A program made the position numbers and the translations under genes. A stretch of DNA of 64,000 bases from Crotophaga sulcirostris (Eukaryota; Chordata; Aves; Cuculiformes; Crotophagidae), in the NCBI GenBank assembly GCA_013397455.1, contig VYZB01000096.1:1786782-1850781 (forward strand), in the 5' to 3' direction. The notes beneath the pieces were generated by a model that saw only the letters and a list, made by a program, of their open reading frames with translations, had not been told where the DNA came from and searched no databases. Below are positions 10,777-20,826 of the stretch, piece by piece. The stretch's first letter is position 1; each line of letters starts with the position of its first letter.

Positions 10777-10791
10777 CCTCTAGAGGGCGAC
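10777..10791 (+). promoter_or_regulatory. CTCF-like motif at the right edge of a LINE fragment
   Basis: CCTCTAGAGGGCGAC agrees with 13 of 15 positions of the CTCF core consensus as I recall it (CCASYAGRKGGCRSY). Position 3 and the second-last position differ. Occupancy cannot be judged from sequence. Confidence 0.25.
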
Positions 10792-10849
10792 CTCGAGCTA
10801 CTTTTGGGTTTGAACAGACATGAACAACTGAAATGTTTGCTTTTTTAAT

Positions 10850-13490
10850 GATTTCATGTTATGGTCTCACAATACCAAGGAAATTTTTGATATTATACAC
10901 AATTATTATACTTTGCTTCCCCATACTCCCTAGAGATTCATATGGTGCCAAGCACATATACAGCCTCTCACTGAACAGCCTAAGAGATATGTACATATGC
11001 TGACAGTGCAACGGAATTCTGGCGGGCTCAGAAATGCTACTTAAAAATTTATGTGTCTAATTTCAGGCACATTATGGTATTTCAATATTTTAAATGTGGA
11101 TTCTTTGACTACTCTGTTTACTATTTCCATTGCATTTACCAAATACTGTGTGAAAGTTTTAGGAATCATGTGCTTTTTCCATGAAAGCAAGTCATCAGCT
11201 TTATATCTCTGTACGATACGACCCTTCTTCAGAACCACAGCAGCAAAGGGAAAAGATAGAGTGATCCTGCCTGAAGGCTCCTTTTCAAATAGATTTCTCA
11301 ATTTTTTTGGAGTGTGAAAATATTCCTGTAGTTCCTGAGCTATCAAGTTTTCCTTCCACAACAAACTTAGATTTTAAGTTAAACATTCAAAACTTAAGGT
11401 TTTGATAACTTCTAATAGAGCCTGGCAGAGGCTTGCCCTTTACTTCCAGACTCTTCAGGGGAAATTCATGGTCTCTGGAGACAGAGGTGATATGGACATC
11501 ATTACGCAGTTATTACTTCTTGCATACATCTGTTTCGCCATTCTCTACCTTGCATCAGTAATAGTGTCAGTCCAAGGCAGGTCTGCCTACTGGTCCAGCT
11601 GAAACCCACCTGATTTCCCATGCACTGGTTACCTGCTCCACACTGGAGCAGCCAAGGATAGTGGCTTAGCCCTACTTGCTCCCCAGTCTCGTTCTGCTCT
11701 GTCTTAGCACCTTGGCTGCATCATTCTGTCATAATCATTGTATGTTTCTTACTGAATCTCTTATTCTCTCCTTCTGCTACTCCAACTTTCCCATTTACCC
11801 GTTGTTCTCAGTCTTATACTCTTTCACTGCTCCCTTCCCTTTTTCATCCTGCAATCATAAGCTACCACTCTACTAAGGCTGCAATTTGTTATGTTTTCAT
11901 GCTGCTAAGCAATATTTTTCTTCTGTTCTCAGCAGCTGGATTTTCTTAGAAGTATTCAGTACTTGGAATCCCCACTTGGCTGCCTTAAATTCAGATGCAT
12001 CCTTGTCTCTACCTCCCATAGCTAAACAGAAACCTAATTTGTCAAATTCACCATGTCAAACTTTGTAGACATTAGTAAAACTTTTTCTTGGAGAATACTG
12101 TTTCAGTACTTATTATATTTCACAACGTACTTGTTGACTGTGTTGTTAGAAGAGACTTGTAACCTGCTCCTAAGTGCTTATCCAAGCTGGATCAGACACT
12201 GGAGCATGTGACTTGAGGCCTGTCATGCTGCAGCAATCATGAATGCTCCAAAGCATCATAAGACAAAGTGTATGCTGACAAATTGTTTGATCACTCTAGC
12301 TGTTATGCTCCACTGATGAAGGGTCTGGAAAAATTAAACCATATGGATTTATATGGATTTTTCAGTTACTGAGAGTACAGCAAATGCTTGAAGAGGCAAG
12401 ATGAAAAGGCAAAGTTTAGACCAGCTACTGAAACTCTAGAGTTTCAAAAATTGAAAAGCTGAAATGAATGAGCTAAATGCCATCCCCATTTCAGCTAATG
12501 ACAGTCTTGCCACTTATTTCAGTCAGGCTAGGATTATACTCAAAATGCTGAATCAAACCTGTAATTTTCCTGTTGCTCTATTTTGCTGGAAGACAATTCA
12601 GGTTTCTCATTCAGACCCTTGAATCTCTTTTTGGCTCTCACACAACCGACCCCAAGGAATTGAATACTCCAACCTGAATGATAATACAAAATCCATTTCT
12701 GTTTAAAATAACTATATGGAAATGTTATTCCTTTTGAACTATTTGCTAATCATTAAAAACACCCAAAATTGAAGTTTGAGTTTTAAAAGAAGATAAAAAT
12801 TAATTTCACAACCACCTTTAAAAGTAGGTCAGCTACTTTACAAGTACTAATATTCAACACCTTATCATATCTTCATTTAAGTAAATCTTTGCAAATAATA
12901 ATATCTCAAAGTAATACATTTTAAGTATCCAACCTTTTTGCATAACATGGCAAAGGAATCTCTATCAGCATGAACATCTCCTGTGAAAAAATGGAAGGAG
13001 CAGAGCTATCAGATAGAAGGCGGTTTAACCAAGCAAGACAAGGTATGAGATTCAGCTCTAGGCAACAAAAATCAGGTTGTCTAGATGTAAGCTTGATGTC
13101 TAAGCTCTCACCACAGACAAAGTGAGATGTAGAGTTTGTTACAGCTGTGTAAACAGAGATGTCCAGTGCCATTTCACACACAAAAGGCAGCTGAGATACC
13201 CTGGTAGGGCTGGCAGGTAAGACATGGGAGCAAAGGGAGGCTGTGTACTTCTGGATCCTTTCTGAATCACTAAGTGCTTTTCTTGTCCACCTGATTTGAA
13301 GGCCCTTTGGGCAGGCAGCTGAATGGCCCTCCAAGCTATTCCTCAGATCCCCACTGACTGTAAAGGGCCATAGATAGAACTAGGTATCTTCACCCCTGAC
13401 TGAATCCCAGGGGTTTTGTTTCCATACTACGATGTTTCCAACCTCCTGTCTCAAGCTCCAGTCCATACACAGAGCTCTCTGAAAATTACT
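10850..13490. other. Intergenic sequence, no recognised gene
   Basis: Contains one minus-strand open frame listed separately (11041-11364) and a short direct repeat of ATATGGATTT near 12342. The rest is unremarkable AT-rich sequence with scattered chance open frames. Confidence 0.45.
11041..11364 (-). other. Unidentified minus-strand open frame of 107 codons
   Basis: I do not recognise it. The translation looks more protein-like than its surroundings: balanced composition and amphipathic stretches such as LRNLFEKEPSGRITLSFPF, VVLKKGRIVQRYKADDLL and TQYLVNAMEIVNRVVKES. The frame opens with a TTG rather than ATG, and the only internal ATGs are well inside it. So if real it is more likely a decayed retrocopy or a stray exon than a complete gene. 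No poly-A tail or splice sites are evident. A chance frame remains quite possible. Confidence 0.2.
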
Positions 13491-13499
13491 GTTTTGCAG

Positions 13500-14160
13500 G
13501 GTTATGCTGGGCTGCTTCGAGATGCAGTCTTCTTTTTTTGACTACATTGGACCACTGCCATGAACATGCCAGGGCAAGTGTTACATACTCACCAGGGTGG
13601 AAGCAACTACTGGTAGGCTAGAAATCTACTTTGTAAACTATAACAATGCCCAAAACAACATTTTAGGTCTTGAAAGGCAAATCTTGTGGCAACATGGTAC
13701 CCCAGAAATGAATGAATCAGACAATGGGACTCATTTCCAAAATAACCTCATAAACTCCTGGGCCAAGAAACACAGCATCGAGTGGATGCATCACAGCCCT
13801 TGTTAACCACAAGCCTCTGGAACGACTGAGAGATATAATGCACTGCTATGTGAAGAGCATGGGGCATGAAAGCAGTGAGATATAAATTTAGAAGAAGCCA
13901 CTTGGCTGGTTAATACCAGAGAATCTGCTAATCATCCTGGTCCTGCCCAAACAAGCCTCCTACATTCTGTGGGAGGAGATAAGGTCTCCCTAGAGCACAT
14001 AGGAAAATGACTGGGGAAGGTGATGTGGGTTCCTCCTCTCTTGGGCACCCACTGGTGGGACTGTCTTCACTCAAGGACCTGGGTATACTTGGTGGGTAAC
14101 GCAGAAGGATGGGGGTGACCCAGTGTGTGCCTTAAGGAGACTTAAGATTGGGGGAAAAAT
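13500..14160 (+). mobile_element. Endogenous retrovirus remnant, integrase part of pol
   Basis: The + strand keeps recognisable integrase blocks in several frames. DYIGPLP at about 13540-13560 carries the first catalytic Asp. A TGA follows at 13561-13563. An open stretch then contains GLERQILWQHGTPE and SDNGTHF, whose Asp (about 13720) is the second catalytic residue, and ends at a TAA near 13804. A C-terminal segment GYTWWVTQKDGGDP is readable around 14080-14110. Stops and frameshifts break it throughout, so it is an old inactive copy. Protease, RT, env and clear LTRs are not seen next to it. The sequence most resembles avian gamma/epsilon-type endogenous elements; the class is an inference. 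Confidence 0.75.
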
Positions 14161-14852
14161 AATCTATGATGCAAGTTGTGTGTAGTAGGAAGTGATGTAG
14201 CAGGAGCAATCTACAAAGACTGAGCTTCACAAGGAACCAACGAGTGCAACCATGACCCAAACCAAACCAGTATCAGTGCCAAACACTCAAACATGCTGCT
14301 TCTCCTGTCCTGAGCACCCATCCTGACAGATGGGCCCCAAGTCATAGCCTGTCCTTATGAACATTTGGAGGAGTGGGCAAAGCCCATAGAATGGGAGAAT
14401 AACATCTATCTGTTAATGGATAGATAGTAGTTAATGAAAAGCTATCAGTTTGTTATGTAGGGTATAATGATGGCTTGATTATGCAGTATAACTGGTGTTG
14501 ATAAGAAGCCTTTGGTTTTCTTTAATATACTGCCTTTGCCTTGACCCATGAGCACTCTTTTCATCTTCTTTTCTTCCCCCCGGCCCACTCCTGCCCGACG
14601 AGGGGAGTAAAATCACCCCATCACAGAGGCCACCCTGCCCCACCCCCCATTGTGAGCAGGGGGCCAGGACATTCTGGAGAAGGCCATACTGCCCAGGTAG
14701 TGGCCCAGGGCAGGTACTGTCTCTTCTTCTGCATGATGAAGAGAGGCAGTGGCTGACACAGCATCAGGCATTTGCTGCTCCTCATGGCCCCATGGAACAC
14801 GACCGCTGGCAGCAGTTTGGTGGCTGAGGGCCTGCTCCCCGAGCCGTGAGCC

Positions 14853-15820
14853 ATGAGGTGGGATGGTGCAGGCTCAGGGCCTGCTGCGTGCAGCTGCCCA
14901 TGGGCACAGTCCCCTGGCTGCGCTGTGCAGAAGGAGCAGTGCCAGAGGGACCCAGCCAGCCACCAGGCCCAGGCTCAGTTTTTCCAGTTGGCACTACAGG
15001 AGAAACCCACCAAAAGCCACAGCGCTGGCCAGCAGACGACACGCCAGGCTGGGGTGGATGCTCTGCTCCAGGTGCCACAGCCAGTGCAGGAAGATTTGGT
15101 GCTTCCTGGCAGCACCTGCAGCCTGCTGCTGGAGCAGCACACCTGCCTGCAGCATGCCCTGCAAGACCTGGAGAGGCAACGTGAAGCCCTTGAGGTGGAG
15201 AACAGCCTCCTAAGAAAGAGCGGCTCTCCAGAAGCGTGCTAATGAGCAGAGAGGCTCCAGCAGAAAACTGTTCAGCTAGCTGCCCTCCCTGAGCTGCTGA
15301 AAGAAAGATGCAGGAATCTGCAGGAGAATATCAGGCACCTGATGAATAAGCCAGTGCCACAGCCCATCCAAAGCTCTGCTGAGGAACCGTGCATGTGTTT
15401 CCTCAGCAGGGGACTGGAGAAAGGAGTGAGCACACTGAGGCTGCGCTGGCACAGGACCAGCAGAATGAAGTCTTGCAGATGGTGGCTGAGGGGATCCAGG
15501 CCCAGGTGGCTGCAGTCAACAAGGGCTCATACCAGGTGAGCAGCCCCAGCTACAGGTGTGAACAGTTGGAGTTGCAGCTTCTGGAGATGAGAGATGAAAA
15601 CACCAGACTGGCTGAAGAAAATTCTTGCCTCCGTGAACAGATGTACTGGGCAGGAAATGTTCAAGCTGACCTGAAGGAGCAACTGACACAAGCGGTAGAA
15701 GAGCAAAAATCTGCCATCCAAGCTATACGCCATCTTCAAAGCCAAGTGGAAGCTCCCGAGCACAAAATGAAACTCATGGGAGACCTGGCAGAAAGAGCTC
15801 AGGGAGAAATAAAAATCTTA
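14853..15820 (+). pseudogene. Broken coiled-coil coding relic, possible retrocopy
   Basis: About 970 bases read as coiled-coil protein with two breaks. The first block (14853-15242) ends in LEQHTCLQHALQDLERQREA and LEVENSLLRK, then meets tandem stops TAA TGA at 15240-15245. The same frame continues as AERLQQKTVQLAALPELLKE and RCRNLQENIRHLMNK to about 15410. A frameshift then moves to the frame with YRCEQLELQLLEMRDENTRL, AEENSCLREQ and LKEQLTQAVEEQKSAIQAI. No introns are evident and the GC content is above that of its surroundings, which fits a retrotransposed or duplicated fragment. The right end is cut by a CR1. I cannot name the parent; centrosomal coiled-coil proteins of the ninein type are a weak guess. 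Confidence 0.5.
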
Positions 15821-16298
15821 GAATTACAGAATAGTTTGGGTTGGAAGGGACTTTAAAGCCCATCCAGTTCCAGCGCCCCTGCCATGGGCAGGGACACCTC
15901 CCACCAGCCCAGGCTGCTCAAGGCCCCATCCAACCTGGCCTTGAACACTGCCAGGGAAGGGGAATCCACAGCTTCCCTGGGCAACCTGTGCCAGTGTCTT
16001 ACCACTCACTGTGAAGGATTTCTTCCTAACGTCCAACCTAAATCTTCCCTCTTCCAATTTAAAACCGTTCCCCCTCATCCTATCATTACTTGTCCTTGTA
16101 AAAAGTCCCTCCCCAGCCCCCCTTCAGGTACTGGAAGGCTGTTATGAGGTCTTCCTGGAGCCTTCTCTTCTCCAGGCTAAACAACTGCAGCTCTCTCAGC
16201 CTGTGCTCATAGCAGAGGTGCTCCAGCCCTCTGATCATCTTTGTAGCCCTCCTTTAGACCCTTTCCAACAGTTCAATATTCTTCTTATGTTGGGGACT
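15818..16298 (-). mobile_element. CR1 LINE, minus strand, outer element part 1 (3' end side)
   Basis: It starts with a reversed CR1 3' end (TTAGAATTACAGAATAGTTT, GGGTTGGAAGGGACTTTAAA). It runs through the GACACCTCCCACCAGCCCAG and CTCTTCTCCAGGCTAAACAA segments to CTTCTTATGTTGGGGACT. It is interrupted at about 16298 by a second CR1 and resumes at about 16530. Confidence 0.9.
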
Positions 16299-16529
16299 TG
16301 ATATTAGGAAGAAGTTCTTCACTGAAAGGGTGATTGGCCACTGGAATGCGCTGCCCAGGGAGGTGGTGGAGTCGCCGACCCTGGATGTGTTTAAGGGAAG
16401 ACTGGATGAGGCACTGAGTGCCATGGTTTAGGTGATGAGATGGTGTTAGTGTTGGCTTATAGGTTGGACTTGATGATCTCAGAGGTCCCTTCCAACCTGG
16501 TTATACTGTGATACTGTGATACTGTGATT
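16299..16529 (+). mobile_element. CR1 LINE, plus strand, inserted inside another CR1
   Basis: It begins at TGATATTAGGAAGAAGTTCT, typical of a 5'-truncated CR1. It continues through TGGAATGCGCTGCCCAGGGA and GAGGTCCCTTCCAACCTGG, and ends with three tandem copies of the octamer ATACTGTG (16503-16526), the hallmark 3' tail of avian CR1. The flanks 16298 and 16530 join to give an uninterrupted outer CR1, showing that this copy came later. Confidence 0.9.
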
Positions 16530-16705
16530 CCAAAATTGGACATAATACTCGAGGTGGGATCTCACAAGAGAGGAGTAGAGAGGGAGAATCACTTCCCTTG
16601 CCCTGCTGCCAACACTTCTTTTGATGCAGCCCAGGACACGGTTGGCCTTCTGGGCTGTGAGTGCACATTGCCAGCTCATGTTGAGCTTCTCAACCTGTCT
16701 TCATT
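16530..16705 (-). mobile_element. CR1 LINE, minus strand, outer element part 2 (5' side)
   Basis: It resumes at CCAAAATTGGACATAATACT and passes through GATGCAGCCCAGGACACGGT and GTGAGTGCACATTGCCAGCT, the usual CR1 order. The corresponding minus translation shows [20 protein letters not shown] and [11 protein letters not shown]. The element is truncated at about 16705. Confidence 0.88.
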
Positions 16706-19700
16706 TTCCTTTCCCAAATCGACTGACTTTCCACTGCATTTTGTTTGACTAAGATGTTAAAAGCAGTAGCAAATTAAAAGTGAGGCAAATGAGTCTCGCT
16801 CAAATTAAGTAGCCTTTGACTCGTCATCATTTACAGACTGGCATATCACGGCAAGTGGAGATCAGCATTATCTTACGTTAATTCACAGATGAGTCAACTC
16901 TTTAAAATACAAATGATTGTACCTGCTCCTAACTCAGGGAAAAAAAATCTTAGCTGAAAAGAAAACCTCCATCATAAGAAAAGAGCTCAGTTATTCAATG
17001 GAGAGGGAAGATGCAGCCCTTGCAACATGGCATATCTGCTCCATCCATAAGCAAGAGACTATTGCTTCTGGCAAACTGAGCTGAACCAGCCAGCCACAGC
17101 TGCCAGTCCTGCTCCACTTCCGAGAGAGAAACGCGTAGCCGTGTTGTCGTCATTCAGAGAAGGAGTAGAAGGAAAAAAATAAATAATCTGCTAAGACGGG
17201 AATGGATAACGGAGATATATTTTGAAACTGATGTAAATCCTGTTCGGTGGCGTGCTGGTGAGTCACTAGGGTGGGTGGAAGTGATTTTGCATAATAACGG
17301 TATCATCTGCTTTCTCCTCTTGCACTGACACACAACAGCAAACACAGCAACTGTGCAGCAGCCAGTGAGTCAGATGCTATGTACTAACCTAAAAGGGCTG
17401 AAACCTCAAAATATTTACAGTTGCATTTCACATTGCAGTGTAAAAAGGCATTGGGAGTGGGCACTGGTCTTGTACTCCTATTTTGGTTTTCCTGGGACTG
17501 ACCCATCACACTGAGGAGTCAAAACTAGAGTAGTCTTAGGAAGAGGCTGTTCGAGACTCCATAGTGTTTAGATGGAAAAAAGAGGACATGAATGGAAGAA
17601 CAGACTCTTTCAGAATTAACATCTGTAAAGAATGAAGTTGAATTCTGAATAATCGTACCAAGAGAAGTTTTAATTTAATTTTTAAAAAATCTCAGCTGAA
17701 GCACTGGAGCTCAAAGGAAGATTCATACATCAGGAAAGGGTCAAAAAATGAAACTTCAAAATATTCAAAAGTGCTTCTTGAATGGAGATAATCTTTCTTC
17801 CTCGTTTTAAAACATTCTTATTATTAAATGACAAAACACGATTTAAAAATTTAGCATGATTGCTCCTAATTGAACTCTTACTTAACACACTGACAACACA
17901 AATGTAATTAAAGCCTGCCAATTTCCCTCTCCTTATTTTCTGTCCCCTTGACACTGTAGGAATTGGAAACAACGCCTAAGGAGAGAAAAGAGAAAAATAT
18001 TGCATTTTGTCAGGCTTATAGTTGACTATATGGACCCTATATGTATAGAATTAGTAATTCCTCATCTTACAGAGCTTTTGTAATGCAGTACACAACTAAT
18101 GGACTGTTTGTCTATTTCCTTTTTAATTACATTTAGATTTCTATGTTCTGTTGCTTTAGGCTGTTAGAGTATCTCGTCTATAACAAAAAGAAAGAACTGC
18201 CTATAAACAATTAAAAAGTAGCAGTACCTGCTTAATCTTGTAATACTTGTAGAGAGAAGAATGCATCCAAAGGAAAAAGTCAAAGCAATTTTAATTAAGA
18301 TTTAGGTATTTGGGCCATAAAATTTCAGACTCACTCTGCCAGGAACGTCATAAGTGATAAATGTTTACCCAGTATGATACTTAGTTACATGAAATACTGA
18401 TTTCATAACTAGGTTTTACAATTTACCTTCTTAATTAGAGACAAAGTGTAGTCTTGGAACAGAGTACGAGATAAACAGATTTTGTGTGGAGGAGCTCTGC
18501 AGAGACTTGAGTAAATGAGAATAAATCCACCACTGCAAAGTGCCGCTACTGCTTGCAGTCTGTGGATCCCAGCAACTTTACAGTTGATTTGCACCTTTTA
18601 GTGATAAACTCAATAGCTCTTTCCTCTGGGGAGTGCCACCCACATATTCCCTGTGTGAACAATCTTGAACCTCTCTCTGTATTATCCTTGCTGCACTTAT
18701 GCTTAATATCCTTGCTAGATATTACACTTGAACTGCTCTACTGAGGCTTCTTAGCTAATAGATATTTAAACATTCTCAGATAAAGCCTGGTGCAGAGCTG
18801 ACATTTTTTTTTCCCCAGAAAATAATTTTATTTCACTAGCTGCCAGCTTATTTGGATTGATCTGGGACACTAAAGTGGCTGGAAGAAGATCTTCTACCTT
18901 CCTTAAGAAAGAGGAAATCTCAGCTTGGCTGTCACAGCCTAACAATACTTTGTAAGATGTATTTCCATAGGTGGTTATTGCACCTTTTAAACACTCCAGC
19001 GAAGGGAACGACTTTTTAGAACAACCAGCAACTCCTGATGTTACAAAGTAATATGGCCAAACCTTCTTTATTTTCATACCTCCTCCTCTTCAAACTATTC
19101 GAGTTCACAGGAAATTATCTGAGAAGATATATTCCCTGAAGGCAAATACACCTAGCAAGCATGCTATCCCCGTAGCATCCCGCTTCCCTGAAAATCCAGC
19201 ATCCACCATCACCCAGTGTCACAACTCTGCCTCTGTTGAGTGATTGCAATCCACTTTCTATCCTTGACTGCAAATTGGATAACACTGTATTTTGAGTGCA
19301 GCAAAAGGTGCTGACCCTCACTTCAGAAATGAAACAAAAATTCTGGTGTAACTTTAAAATGTTGGAAGTCCCAGTGTTTTAGAATTTAGATGGAGGCAAA
19401 CCTAAGTTTTTGTCTTTCCACATACCAATATCGAAGATTTCTTTGCAAACAACACATGGAAAAAGCATGATGGACACTGCAAACATACACATCTGGCCCA
19501 ATTTTCAGTCACAACATATCAGTAAGATGCCACGCAGTGAGGACACTTTGATGCCTGCTATGTAATAGTTTTTCACTCCTTGCTGGGAAAGTGAATATTC
19601 TTGTACTGGTCCTAAACCTCCTGCTTATGCAAAACTTACAATTGTTCACTAGGCAACATCCACTATTCGCAGGGAGAGGGGACTGGAATTGAGAAGTATA

Positions 19701-20727
19701 GGTCAGCACTGAAGTCCAGCTGTGATTCAAAGGCTGAAAGCTTGAATGACCACAAAATTTTTGTGATAGTGCATAATTGTGGGAAATTTCCATGTTGCTG
19801 GGACAGAATTATTCACAATTAGGAATCTAGGAAATTATTCTCTTGGGGGTTTTAATCCAATTTAAAACTAAATTGACAGGCTCAGATGGGAAAATTGAAA
19901 GCCTTGCTCTCTGACTGTGTGAATGTTAGGGTGTGAGGTGCTGTTTCAAAGTCATCTTCAAACATGAAAAAGTGCAGTGGAAGAGTGAGTTAATTAAGTC
20001 CTTCCTATTTATGAGCTATTTGGAGATATCTTATCAAACCTTCAGCTGTAACTAATATTGAATATCACCCATCCCTTTTCAGGGAGCTGTTAATACTAAA
20101 CTGAAAACTTTCTTGGTGTGAATGGCCATATGACATAAATGAATGCTGTCATTTTCTTGTTTAAGAAATGCATAATTACTGCAGAGCAACATGGAAGTGT
20201 ATAGTATACATTTGAAAATTGTTTGAAAGTAAAACTTAAGAAATCAAGCTGGGAAAATGACATTTCCAAGTAGTCAGAGGGTAAAGACGAATGCTTTACC
20301 ATTTACTTGAAATAAATATCTGCTGTCAGGAGGAAAGCTGACTCAAATATAAATTTCAGGGGCAATCTTGCTTCCAGGCATACTGCAAGCTTGGAGTGAT
20401 GATGTCAAATGGATATAACACAGCTAATTAATTTTATTTCTCCTCAGATACACAAAATACCTGACTAGAAATGCAAACTTCTCTCTCCCCACTAATGACG
20501 CACCAAGGGGGACCTGAGGTAAGTGAGTAACCTGACCTCCTGTCTGCTTTCTGGCTTGAAGCAAACAGGTTTATAAGAAAGCTGAGGCCTAAAATCACAT
20601 TTAACTGGTGTACTTGCTGAACACCACCTGATAGAAGAAGTGGTGATACCACCCAAAAAGCTTAAGACAGGCACATCTTCTGACTAAACCTCCTGATCCT
20701 TCTTCTGCTCTTAACACTGAAGGCAAA
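16706..20727. other. Intergenic sequence, nothing recognised
   Basis: Four kilobases of AT-rich sequence with no exon-like block, LINE or LTR signature that I can support. The longest open frames (for example 103 codons on the minus strand at 18766-19077) have no recognisable motifs. Confidence 0.45.
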
Positions 20728-20826
20728 TATAGAATCATAGAATCATTAAGGTTGGAAAAGACCTCTAAGATCATCCAGTCCAACCATCAGCCCTACACCA
20801 CCATGCCTACTGAACCATGTCATGAA
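20728..20826 (-). mobile_element. CR1 LINE 3' end, about 100 bases, minus strand
   Basis: Two overlapping copies of the octamer unit (ATAGAATCATAGAATC) are followed by ATTAAGGTTGGAAAAGACCT, CTAAGATCATCCAGTCCAAC and CATCAGCCCTACACCACCAT. This is the characteristic reversed 3' end of a CR1, heavily 5' truncated. Confidence 0.9.

Noticed and set aside
18766..19077. Minus-strand 103-codon frame (KKVWPYYFVTSGVAGCSKKS...)
   Set aside because: No recognisable domain, no splice context and no supporting neighbour; probably chance.
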